64,000 bases of DNA from Lotus japonicus (taxonomy: Eukaryota; Streptophyta; Magnoliopsida; Fabales; Fabaceae), in contig NC_080046.1 of the NCBI RefSeq assembly GCF_012489685.1, positions 2,234,501 to 2,298,500 on the forward strand. Reading direction: 5' to 3'. Below are positions 9,472 through 18,989 of the stretch, in pieces; position 1 is the stretch's first letter, and each line of letters opens with the position of its first letter. The notes below the pieces were generated by a model that saw only the letters and a program-made list of their open reading frames with translations, was not told where the DNA came from and ran no database searches. The position numbers were made by a program, and so were the translations under genes.

Positions 9472-12400
9472 TCAACTATAAAAGTAGCGCAAGCTCAAAC
9501 CATTGAACGATCGAGGTAACCGCCTCCCATCAAGCTCTTCTAAGTGATAGGCCCCATTACCAAGAACTTTAATAATGCGGTAGGGCCCTTCCCAGTTGGG
9601 GGTAAGCTTGTTCCCCGGGGCTCCCGATCGCCACTTGAGGACCAGGTCGCCAACCTGCATATCTCGGACGCGAACCCTGCTGTTGAACTTTGCCGCCACG
9701 CGCTGCTTCATCGCTGTTTCCCGAATGTGCGCCTCGTCGCGCGTTTCCGACAAAAGGTCCAGCTCCACCGCCATGTTGGCCTCATTTTCCTCTTCAAAAC
9801 CTGGTCGAGTCCGCCATGTAAAGTTGTCAATCTCCACCGGCAACATGGCATCTACTCCATAGGTCATTCTAAAGGGGGTTTCCCTTGTAGTAGATTGCTC
9901 GGTGGTGTTGTACGACCACAGCACCGCCGGAAGTTCATCCAACCAAGCTCCCTTAGCCTCCGCGAGCCGTCGTCTTAGTCCCCGTAGGATTACCCTGTTT
10001 GCAGATTCCACCTGCCCGTTCGTCTGCGGATGCTCAACAGAGGCGAACCTCATCTGTATGCCCATTTCCTTGCAGAACTCCCTTGTTTGACTGCTTGAAA
10101 ACTGGGTCCCATTGTCAGATACGATCGCCCTTGGGATCCCGAACCTGCAAACAATACGCTTCCAGTAGAAATTGACTATCTTTGCAGAAGTAATCTTGGC
10201 CAAGGGTTCAGCCTCAATCCACTTAGTGAAGTAGTCCACCGCCACCAATATAAACTTCATTTGTGCCCTGGCGGTCGGGAAAGGTCCAACTAAGTCCACA
10301 CCCCACATGGCGAAAGGCCACGGGGCGCTCATCGTTACCAACTCCTCTGGCGGTGCCTTAGACAAATCCGCGAACACTTGACACTCCTTGCACTGCTTCA
10401 CGAAGTCCATACAATCTTTCCTGAGGGTGGGCCAGTAAAAACCCGCCCTCAACACTTTGCAAGCCAAAGACCTTCCCCCGATGTGGCTCGCGCACACTCC
10501 TTCATGTACTTCAGACATTATCGCTTCGTACTTCTCTGGCGATACACATTTCAACAATGGCGTCGAGAAACCACGGCGATACAAGTGTCCGTCAATGAGA
10601 GTATAGTGACTCGCCTCCCGCTGCTGCTCCTTCGTGCATTGCTCCACTTCTGCCGGGTCCCCCGCCAAGATAGATATTATGGGATCCATCCATGTTCTCC
10701 CTCTGTTTACGCAGGACATGAGCTCGCCTTCGATGCTTGGGTACGCCAGCGTTTCCTGAATCACACTTTTGTTATTGCCGGGCTTCCGCGTGCTCGCCAG
10801 TTTGGCTAGCGCGTCCGCCCGCTGATTTTCTGCCCGAGGAACGTACTCCACCACGACCTCTTGAAAGAGTGTCATCAAATACCGTACCCGCTCAAGGTAC
10901 TTGATCAGATTAGGATCTTTGACCTGGAAAGTTCCCTTCACTTGATTCTCCACCAATTGTGAGTCCGTTCTTATCAACAAACTCCTGATCTTCACTTCCC
11001 GCGCCAACTTCAATCCGGCGATGAGAGCTTCATATTCTGCTTGGTTGTTCGTTGCTTTGAACTCGAATTTCAGGGATTGCTCCAACACTAGTTCCCCCGG
11101 CCCTTCTAACGTTACTCCCGCGCCGCTGCCACTACTATTGGAGGATCCATCCACGAAGAGAGTCCACTGAGTGTCCACTCTTTCAAACCGATCTGGAGTC
11201 AACTCGACCACAAAGTCAGCTAGTGACTGCGCACCAACCGTGCCCCGCTTATCGTATTGCAAACCATACTCTGACAATTCAACCGACCAGGCGACCAATC
11301 TACCTGATAAATCCGGTTTTTGTAATACTTGCCTCAAGGGCAAATCCGTCCGCACCTTCACGGGAAAACTCTGAAAATAAGGTCTCAACCGCCGGGCGGT
11401 GACGAGGACCGCCAGCGCCGCCTTCTCAATTTTCTGATATCTGACCTCCGCGCCCTGGAGTGTGTGACTAACGAAATAAACAATTCGATGCTCGCCATCT
11501 ATCTCCTGCAACATCACAGAACTCAGAGCACTATCGCTCACAGCAAAATACAAATGCAGCGGGTGTCCCTGTATTGGTTTCGACAAGATCGGCGGTGACG
11601 ATAGGAGTTCCTTGAGGCGAACGAAAGCTTCCTCACACTCCGCCGTCCACTCGAATACAACATTCTTGCGAAGACACTTGAAAAAAGGAAAAGATCTGTC
11701 ACCAGACTTGGGAAGAAACCGAGATAAAGCTGCTATTCGCCCCGTCAAACGTTGGACCTCTTTCACATTGGAAGGGCTTTTCATCTGCTGAATCGCCTTG
11801 CATTTTTCTGGGTTTATCTCGATTCCTCTGGATGTGATCATGAATCCCAAAAACTTGCCCCCCTGAACACCAAAAGAGCATTTCTCCGGATTGAGGCGCA
11901 TACTGTGCTTCCTTATTTCGCCAAATGCTTCCTCCAGATCTTGATGATGGTCTAAACCTCGTACTGATTTAACAATCATGTCATCAACGTAAACCTCCAT
12001 GTTTCTTCCCACCTGCCTAGCAAAAACCCTATCCATCAATCTTTGGTAGGTAGCCCCAGCGTTCTTTAGTCCAAACGGCATGGTGCGATAGCAATAATTG
12101 ACTCTGGCAGTCATAAAAGCCGTTTTGTCCTCGTCTGCCGGGTGCATGCGGATTTGATGATAGCCAGAATAAGCATCCATCAAGCTAAGCAGTTCGTTGC
12201 CCGAGGCACCATCAACAAGGCTATCGATGCTGGGAAGGGGATACGAATCTTTTGGACATGCTTTGTTTAAGTCTGTGTAATCTACACACATTCGCCATTT
12301 CCCGTTCGCCTTCTTCACCATTACGACGTTTGCCAACCACGTCGGATACTTCACTTCCCTGATGAACTCTGCCGCCAACAACTTGTCGACCTCCTGTTGC

Positions 12401-14886
12401 ACCGCCTTCCCTTTGTCGCCACCCAAGCGCCTCCTAAGTTGTGAAACTGGCTTGACACTTGGATTCAATGCTAACCGGTGGCATATGAAGTTTGGATCAA
12501 TTCCAGGCATGTCTTTGCAGCTCCAAGCAAACAAGTCTAAGTTCTCCCCAAGCAGTTTTGTCAGGCGCGTCTCCTGCTCTTCCGTCAGTCTGGTCCCAAT
12601 CTTCAAAGTGCGATCGCCAAACTTTAGCGCCTTCGTTTCCTCAATTGGCGTGGGCCTATTTACTCGCCCCTCGCCCCGGGGATCAAGATTTTCATCCGAA
12701 GCTTCGATTTCATAACATCTATGACCAACCAACGCACTCTTCTTGCCGTACAAGTTAAGGCAATTATTGTAACACTCCCTCGCCATCTTCTGATCCACTT
12801 TCAGCTTTCCCACCTTTCCACTGCTTAGCGGATACTTGACCGCCAAGTGGGCTGTCGAAATTACAGCACAAAGGCGATTCAACGTATTTCGCCCAATGAT
12901 GACATTGTAGGATGCTACCACCTGGAGAACCAGATACCTTACCTTCAAAACCCTAGCACACTCGTCTTCCCCAAATATTGTGTCTAGATCAATGTATCCC
13001 CGCACCATTACTTGCTCCCCCGCGAAACCTACCAAGGTTCCCGCGTATGGAGTTAGATCATTGTCAGTTAGTCCCAACTTGTCAAATGCATCACCATAGA
13101 TAATATCAGCCGAACTACCCTGATCCAGGAGTACCCTTCTAATGTTGAAACTGTTCATCCTTAACTGCACCACAATCGGGTCGTCCTTATGAGGCTTTAT
13201 CCCCTCAAAGTCCGCCATCGAGATTGTTATGTCAGGGTGTACGAATCCAAAAGCGACCTCATGAACGGAATTTACGGCACGAACATGGCGTTTACGCGCC
13301 GCGTGAGTGTCGCCACCGCCGCCAAATCCCCCGGCGATGGTGTTGATGGTCCCGACGGGCGGTCCTGAGTGTCGAGCGAACGTGTTATCAGCCCCTTTTG
13401 TGGCGATAGCCGCTGATTCTTGCTTTTTCTTGCCCTTAGTGTCCGCTCGCTCCTCCTCCCGCTTGTGCGCTTTGTTTTGATCGCCTCCATTGCGCCACTG
13501 GCCTTGACGATTTCCTTGATATCCCGCCCGAATCAACTTGTCAATCTCCCGCTGCAAAGTCCAACAGTCATCCGTATCATGCCCGGCGGACCGGTGGAAC
13601 TCGCACCACTTCTTGGGATTGGCGTCCCGTGGCTGATACTTTGGGGCCTCCGGCTCATCCACTAGATTTGCGTCGCTTGCCCCTCGGAGCGTATCCGATA
13701 CATCTGTGTTCATCACCATATCAGTTTCCTCCCGCTGGCGATGAGACTTAGATTGCCAAGGCCGACGTTGTTCATAATCATCACGCCGTGGATACAACTG
13801 TTCCTTGGTCGGTTTGAATACCGACTTCCCCTTACCCGGCCTCTGCTGTTTGCCATCCCCTTTATCTTCGCCGCTCCTATCTTTTTTCACGCGCTTGGGC
13901 GACGTGTCGCCCTTTTCCAACTTCGCGCGCTTTCTTTTGAAAGCGTCGTCCTCCTCGTCGAGAATATAAGTGCTGGCACGAGCACGCATCTCTCCCATCG
14001 AGCGCGCCGGCTTACGTGTCAATTTGCTGTTCAACCCTCCCGGCAGCAAACCGTTTTTAAATGCTAAAGCACAAGCTCGAGGCTCCTCGTCCTCTACCTT
14101 TACCGACGCCGCGCTATACCTTGCCATGTACTCTTTCAGTGACTCCCCCTCCTGCTGGCGAATATTGTATAGGTCATTGATTGTCACCGGCTGATTCTTA
14201 TTTGCCGAGAATTGCACTAGAAACTTGGATGAGAAGTCTCTGAAATTTGAAATCGATCCACGCGGCAAAGTTGTGAACCACGCCATCGCCGTCGATTTGA
14301 ACGTCGATGGAAACATCCTGCACTTCACCGCATCTGACGCCGCAATTATCACCATCTTCGTATTAAAATACAGAAGATGATCTTTCGGATCGGAATCTCC
14401 GCTGTAAGAATCCAGAACTAACGTTTTCATGTTATCCGGAATCGCCACATTCTCAACATCTTCCGAGAACGGACGGAACTCAGCCACGGAGTCTGCTTCT
14501 CTGCTTCCATCATCTCGCTGCTCGCGACGGTAGAAATCTAACTGAGCCTGTAGATGCTCATTCCGCTGCTGGATGTTGCCAATACTGCGCATCAAATGGC
14601 GCCATTGCTCCTGTGTCACCGCCGGCTGTTGTTCCGGAGCAGGTGAATTCTCTGGTGAGCGCTCCAGAGATCCTACCTGTGAAGGCGATGGAGGAGGTGG
14701 TGGTGATGGAAGAGGAGAAGGCGACTGTACTCCTGTCGTTCGTACCGGAGAATCCAGGTCCACACGATGAGGCCGCCGAGGCGGCGAAATCCGCTGTCGC
14801 ATCGGTGAATGATGCTGCCTCCTGCGTCGAGTCTCCATCCAAACCAGAAATGATGCAAACTCGATCGGAGAACCAACACTAGTCAC
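9472..14886 (-). CDS. Tat gag-pol polyprotein, intact
   Basis: One uninterrupted frame encodes 1804 residues. A second Met at residue 17 (METRRRRQHH, 14838) is the more likely start. Domain order: gag core (about 160-290, around DHLLYFNTKMVIIAASD), a degenerate zinc knuckle (CEFHRSAGHDTDDC), protease (DQGSSADIIY at about 588), reverse transcriptase (YVDDM at 966), classical RNase H, a second archaeal-type RNase H (LFVDGSSNSSGSGAG), and integrase with an HHCC finger. The integrase has catalytic Asp in VSDNGTQF (about 1591), Glu in TNGQVESANR and a GPY motif near the end. The dual RNase H defines the Tat lineage. The protease has Asp-Gln-Gly in place of the usual Asp-Thr-Gly. No frameshift separates gag from pol. 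Confidence 0.95.
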   Translation of the reverse strand: MTSVGSPIEFASFLVWMETRRRRQHHSPMRQRISPPRRPHRVDLDSPVRTTGVQSPSPLPSPPPPPSPSQVGSLERSPENSPAPEQQPAVTQEQWRHLMRSIGNIQQRNEHLQAQLDFYRREQRDDGSREADSVAEFRPFSEDVENVAIPDNMKTLVLDSYSGDSDPKDHLLYFNTKMVIIAASDAVKCRMFPSTFKSTAMAWFTTLPRGSISNFRDFSSKFLVQFSANKNQPVTINDLYNIRQQEGESLKEYMARYSAASVKVEDEEPRACALAFKNGLLPGGLNSKLTRKPARSMGEMRARASTYILDEEDDAFKRKRAKLEKGDTSPKRVKKDRSGEDKGDGKQQRPGKGKSVFKPTKEQLYPRRDDYEQRRPWQSKSHRQREETDMVMNTDVSDTLRGASDANLVDEPEAPKYQPRDANPKKWCEFHRSAGHDTDDCWTLQREIDKLIRAGYQGNRQGQWRNGGDQNKAHKREEERADTKGKKKQESAAIATKGADNTFARHSGPPVGTINTIAGGFGGGGDTHAARKRHVRAVNSVHEVAFGFVHPDITISMADFEGIKPHKDDPIVVQLRMNSFNIRRVLLDQGSSADIIYGDAFDKLGLTDNDLTPYAGTLVGFAGEQVMVRGYIDLDTIFGEDECARVLKVRYLVLQVVASYNVIIGRNTLNRLCAVISTAHLAVKYPLSSGKVGKLKVDQKMARECYNNCLNLYGKKSALVGHRCYEIEASDENLDPRGEGRVNRPTPIEETKALKFGDRTLKIGTRLTEEQETRLTKLLGENLDLFAWSCKDMPGIDPNFICHRLALNPSVKPVSQLRRRLGGDKGKAVQQEVDKLLAAEFIREVKYPTWLANVVMVKKANGKWRMCVDYTDLNKACPKDSYPLPSIDSLVDGASGNELLSLMDAYSGYHQIRMHPADEDKTAFMTARVNYCYRTMPFGLKNAGATYQRLMDRVFARQVGRNMEVYVDDMIVKSVRGLDHHQDLEEAFGEIRKHSMRLNPEKCSFGVQGGKFLGFMITSRGIEINPEKCKAIQQMKSPSNVKEVQRLTGRIAALSRFLPKSGDRSFPFFKCLRKNVVFEWTAECEEAFVRLKELLSSPPILSKPIQGHPLHLYFAVSDSALSSVMLQEIDGEHRIVYFVSHTLQGAEVRYQKIEKAALAVLVTARRLRPYFQSFPVKVRTDLPLRQVLQKPDLSGRLVAWSVELSEYGLQYDKRGTVGAQSLADFVVELTPDRFERVDTQWTLFVDGSSNSSGSGAGVTLEGPGELVLEQSLKFEFKATNNQAEYEALIAGLKLAREVKIRSLLIRTDSQLVENQVKGTFQVKDPNLIKYLERVRYLMTLFQEVVVEYVPRAENQRADALAKLASTRKPGNNKSVIQETLAYPSIEGELMSCVNRGRTWMDPIISILAGDPAEVEQCTKEQQREASHYTLIDGHLYRRGFSTPLLKCVSPEKYEAIMSEVHEGVCASHIGGRSLACKVLRAGFYWPTLRKDCMDFVKQCKECQVFADLSKAPPEELVTMSAPWPFAMWGVDLVGPFPTARAQMKFILVAVDYFTKWIEAEPLAKITSAKIVNFYWKRIVCRFGIPRAIVSDNGTQFSSSQTREFCKEMGIQMRFASVEHPQTNGQVESANRVILRGLRRRLAEAKGAWLDELPAVLWSYNTTEQSTTRETPFRMTYGVDAMLPVEIDNFTWRTRPGFEEENEANMAVELDLLSETRDEAHIRETAMKQRVAAKFNSRVRVRDMQVGDLVLKWRSGAPGNKLTPNWEGPYRIIKVLGNGAYHLEELDGRRLPRSFNGLSLRYFYS

Positions 14887-14979
14887 AGAATCAAAATCGG
14901 AAAACCAGAGAATTGCCTAATCACAATCAGAGGTAACCTCATGCACAATCAATCCACGTGAATGGGAGTAGAAAGTTTT

Positions 14980-15000
14980 CGATCCCCACAGACGGCGCCA
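14980..15000 (-). other. primer binding site, tRNA-Asp type
   Basis: Two bases inside the 5' LTR, the minus strand reads TGGCGCCGTCTGTGGGGATC. The complement of the plant tRNA-Asp(GTC) 3' end, as I recall it, is TGGCGCCGTTGCCGGGGATC. They agree at both ends and differ in a 4-base core. Confidence 0.75.
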
Positions 15001-15002
15001 AA

Positions 15003-15273
15003 TGTTCTAGGAACGAACATTGAAGAGAGGCATAGTACCTAGAGGTGGAGGGATTGTGCCAAGAGAGAGTGAGAATAAGAGAGAGTGCTGAATTTCAAGT
15101 GTTATTTCATCAAATGAGCCAAAAGTCCTCTCCAATTGATAACTACCTCCTATTTATAGAGCTTGGGTACTACCTATTGGGCCTCCGAGGTCAAGGCCCA
15201 ACTGAAGGCCAGGGCCCCGCCTCAGGGCAGGATATATGCTGGGCGTTGCCCCTCTAGGGGCTCGCCCAGTCCA
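15003..15273 (-). repeat. 5' LTR of Tat element
   Basis: 271 bases, identical to the other LTR. The minus-strand TATA-type CTATAAATAG at about 15150-15159 would drive the gag-pol transcript. Confidence 0.95.
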
Positions 15274-15484
15274 GTTTTGAAATGGGGTTAAACTTAATTT
15301 CAACACCACTTCTACCGAACTAGTTTAGTGCTGAAATTTTCTTTTCAAAACCAAAAATCACCTTCCGACCACTCCAAACATAGCCTAAATTAATCATTTT
15401 ACATGAACTAAACATATTTTACCGATACAAAAATTACTATCATATTCACCTCCAATCACTTTTATATCACCACATATAGTGACA

Positions 15485-17371
15485 TAAGACTAACTCCAAT
15501 GGTGTTGAAAGGGGTGTGTTTAATGTTGAAAGGGGTGTGTAATGGTGTTTAAATGAAGTGTTGAAAGTTGAAAGGGGGAGAGAGGAGTTGAAAAAATTAA
15601 ACATAGTTGAAACCTACGTGTGGGACCCAGTGGAGAGAGAGGGGCTGCATATCAACAAGTGGCTCCGTTTGATTGGTCCGGGCGATTTTCGTTTATCCTA
15701 ATCTTTCTAAGGCAATTATTTCATTCAAAAAAAAATTTTAAAAATATAATTTTTTTACCAAAATTCATGATTTTTTTTCTCTATAAATAGAGACTTGATT
15801 CGTTTGATTTGGACACAGAAAAAAAAAACCAAGTTTTCCATCATCTTATTCATCTTATTATCTTTCTATTATCCCCTTTGCTTTGAAATAAAATATATTA
15901 TTGTGTGCTTAGTTTCTTTTCTTCCATTTGAAGTAGGGCTGAGCATCGGGCGGGTTCGGGTCAGACATGTCGGTTTTGGACGGTTTTTATCAAGGATATC
16001 TCAACCCATTTCCGACCGAATCAGGGATCGGATAACTCGGGTGCGGATTGGGTCGGCGGGCGGGGTTGGACAGGTCGGAATGACGGGTCAAGGATATCTC
16101 ATACTAGAAAACACAGGAGAAGAATGACAGAAGAAACATTACAGAGAAAGCAACATAATACTGTGTGGTTCTTGAAAAACATTTAGAAATCATATCAACG
16201 TAAAGCTTGCTCACAATCACCAACAACAACATAGACGAAAAGCTCTCATCTTGCAAGGTTTGTTGAAGATGATGACCGATCTGACTTCTCAAATCTCTTA
16301 TTAAAGAGGATTAGCGAACCAGATGTGGGGAGAGGGAACCTTGGGCCATCCATGGTGGAAAACACAACTTCATTTGCCCTTGATGGTGGCAGTGATGCTC
16401 CCTCTGCGACGTCATGACTTGTGAGGAAGAAGAGTCTCTACCAGTTTGAGGATCGGCGCGGCGAGGATGAAGGAAGAAGATGGGGCTGAGTTTGTGCTTA
16501 TTAGCTTTGGGTCTTGGATTAGAGGAAAGTGTTGAGGGTAGTGAGAGAAACAAAGTTGTTGTAACTTTATTCATAGCCCGTGGTGTTTAGCTTTTTCAAA
16601 TAAAAAATTATATCTTTAAAAGACAAGCATGGGGAGTGCAAAAGGTACAGTTTATTTATTTATTTCAATGGAAATTATTACTCCCTCTGCAGCTTTGGTG
16701 CACAGAAGTCAAAGAGCTATTGTAGTAGACTAGTAGGTTGCAAGTTAGCTGTCAATTTTCATCAGTATTTTATATACTTTCGGTCGGTTCGGGTTCCGAC
16801 GGGATAAAATAATTACACCCGAAACCGACCGTACAATCCGTGTCTAACTGCCTTTCTCCCTCCGACTGAATCCGAGCCCGAATTAATCCGACCGTTGACA
16901 GCTTTTTATGTCCGGGTAACTCGGGTTCCGGGTCGAAAGGACTTTTCTGCTCAGCCCTAATTTGAAGTTAATAAAATAAAATAAATTATTGTGTATATTT
17001 TTTTAAAAAAATATTAAATTGTTAAGTGTTTTAATTTAATTTACGTTAAAAAAATATTACGTTAATTTAATTTAATTTAAAAAAAAAAAAAAACATTAAA
17101 TTAAATTAAATCGATAATAGTTTATTTAATTTAATTTTTATCGAAAATTTTAATTTTATGAAATCATAAAAAGAAAAATATAAAATTAAATCAAAATATG
17201 AAATAAAAAAAGTGGTGGGGTAGGGGGTAGGGTGTTGAATGAAAAACCATTGGAGTGGGTAAAAGTTGAATGAAGTGTTGAACTGGAGAGAGAAGGTGAT
17301 GTGGAGTGTTGGGAAGAGAAAAAGTGAAATGTTGAGGGTGTTGAATGTTGAAACCATTGGAGATAATCTTA
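15485..17371. mobile_element. MITE-like element with TCTCCAATGG ends
   Basis: Left end TAAGACTAACTCCAATGGT (15485-15503) and right end ACCATTGGAGATAATCTTA (17353-17371) are inverted copies. Both arms are rich in GTTGAA/GTGTTGAA motifs. The flanking triplets read TAA and TTA, so a Harbinger-type 3-base duplication is only suggested. A different element (15934-16959) is nested inside, leaving about 860 bases of original element. Confidence 0.6.
15934..16959. mobile_element. non-autonomous hAT element, TSD ATTTGAAG
   Basis: Termini are TAGGGCTGAGCA and TGCTCAGCCCTA, flanked by perfect 8-base duplications ATTTGAAG (15926-15933 and 16960-16967). An 8-base duplication with short TIRs indicates hAT. 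Subterminal regions are full of GGGT/CGGGT motifs (inverted on the right, ACCCG/CCGAC). The middle, about 16100-16690, lacks these motifs and is bracketed on the left by a repeated AAGGATATCTC (15994, 16092), so it may be captured or inserted sequence. No transposase frame was seen. Confidence 0.8.
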
Positions 17372-18989
17372 GAGAACAACAATACAGGATTAAAGGTCCT
17401 AAATGATCTTACGTCGTAAATCATCAAAACCAAGAGCACTAAACTTCTTATAACGCTAACCTATGTTAGCATTGTTTCAAATCTTCCTCACACCCGCAAC
17501 ATTAGAGATTTAAACCACTATAGAGAGTATTTGGTTCTATGGTTGAAAGCCTCAAAATCACTAATGAGAATACGTTACTGTGGTTTAAATTGTGTGTCAT
17601 CAATCCAAACATGCTAATAATCACATTACCACTGGTGCTATTTTCTATCATAGACCTCTCCTGCATTTAACAAACTACGTTTCTCTACGGCGAAAAAAGA
17701 ATGATTTAAACAAGCTAAGGAGCAGTGAAGAGAGTTACCGATTTACAAAGTGATTATTATAGGGAAAAAAATCTACTAGAAATGAAAAAAATAAAAGGAA
17801 TGTTCATAGATCAATTACTGCAACAAACAATGGCGAAGCACCCAACCAGATCAACAGAATGCAAAATAGATGAAGTTAACAATAAATTGCCATATAAAAA
17901 CAAGATTTTTGAAATAAAAAGTAAGAAGAAATAGTCGGAAACAAAAACTAAAATAAATCATAAAGGGACAACATAAAATCAAACAGGTAAAGAGGTGGAT
18001 AAGATCCAGAACTAGGACATAAGGAACTGGGTTTACGGAGGAAGAAAAGGTGGCCGGAATCAGGCACCACCAGGAATGGCTTCGAAAAACAGGGTACACG
18101 TAGATTAAGTGTGTTTGAATACTAATTGAATGCAACATGAATGGACTTTAATACTAATCTAGAAGAAAAGTTTCATTCACTTTTTCCTTTAAAGTGCGTG
18201 CTAACATCATTTTGCACTAAGGCCAACGGATATACAAACATAACCAAAAGTAGTGTTAAATCACTAAACACGAATGACTTCTGAAATTGGTTAATAATAC
18301 AGTAAAGTAAAACACTCCAATTTCATCTCGAATGTTTACCACATCCAGCAAATTAATCCCTAACCAAGAGAAATTGCATATTTTGACCTAGACAAAATAG
18401 TTAGGCCCATCTGCTAGGGACTAGCGTGCCTGATATCGTTATCCCTTAGGTTCAAACATGTGATAGGTTAGAAACTAATTTGACAGTACTGATGATTTAC
18501 TCTATAATAATATAAGCAAGGAACAAGTATGATTTCCAAACCACTTAGCCAGGTGGGAGAAATGTCGAAATTAACCCTTCCACCCCAATTAAATGTCCAC
18601 CTTATTCCGCTGGAAATTCAATACTTAACCCCTATGGACTCCAAGCTGAGGCCAAGCACTCCCTAGGACACCAGCTTCCTAAGCTGGTTCCGGACTATGT
18701 TAGACACTCACTACTTGCCTCTCCTGATTTTGAGAATTCTTGTTCTTTCCTCAACTTACTATGGGGTGCATACAATGTGCAATGCTATGAATGTGCATTC
18801 ATCCTGATTTACAGGGGGGTTTGCCAACATGAAATACAAAATCAAAAGGCATTCCTGTTTTAGAATTCAGCAAGACAATTACAGATGTTCCAGATACAAC
18901 TTTATTTCAGAGAGACTGGACAAAAGTACCACAATGTAAACAACATATAGGAAGCAGATCAATTGTCAATAGTGATGGCTGAAATAACA
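17372..18989. other. AT-rich intergenic, 3' of GRIM-19
   Basis: No coding region was recognised. The part near 18890-18989 probably includes the 3' untranslated region of the minus-strand GRIM-19 gene. Confidence 0.4.

Larger units (their letters stand above)
4966..15273 (-). mobile_element. complete Ty3/gypsy Tat-lineage retrotransposon
   Basis: A 10,308-base element is flanked by perfect 5-base duplications GTTTT (4961-4965 and 15274-15278). Both 271-base LTRs read identically along their whole length. In element orientation the order is 5' LTR (15003-15273), tRNA-Asp-type primer site, gag-pol (14886-9472), an opposite-strand gene (6127-8673), 3' LTR (4966-5236). A second, archaeal-type RNase H domain between RNase H and integrase, plus an extra gene downstream of pol, place it in the Tat clade (Retand/Ogre/Grande group). 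Identical LTRs and an open pol mean it inserted very recently and may still be competent. No clear polypurine tract precedes the 3' LTR. Confidence 0.95.
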
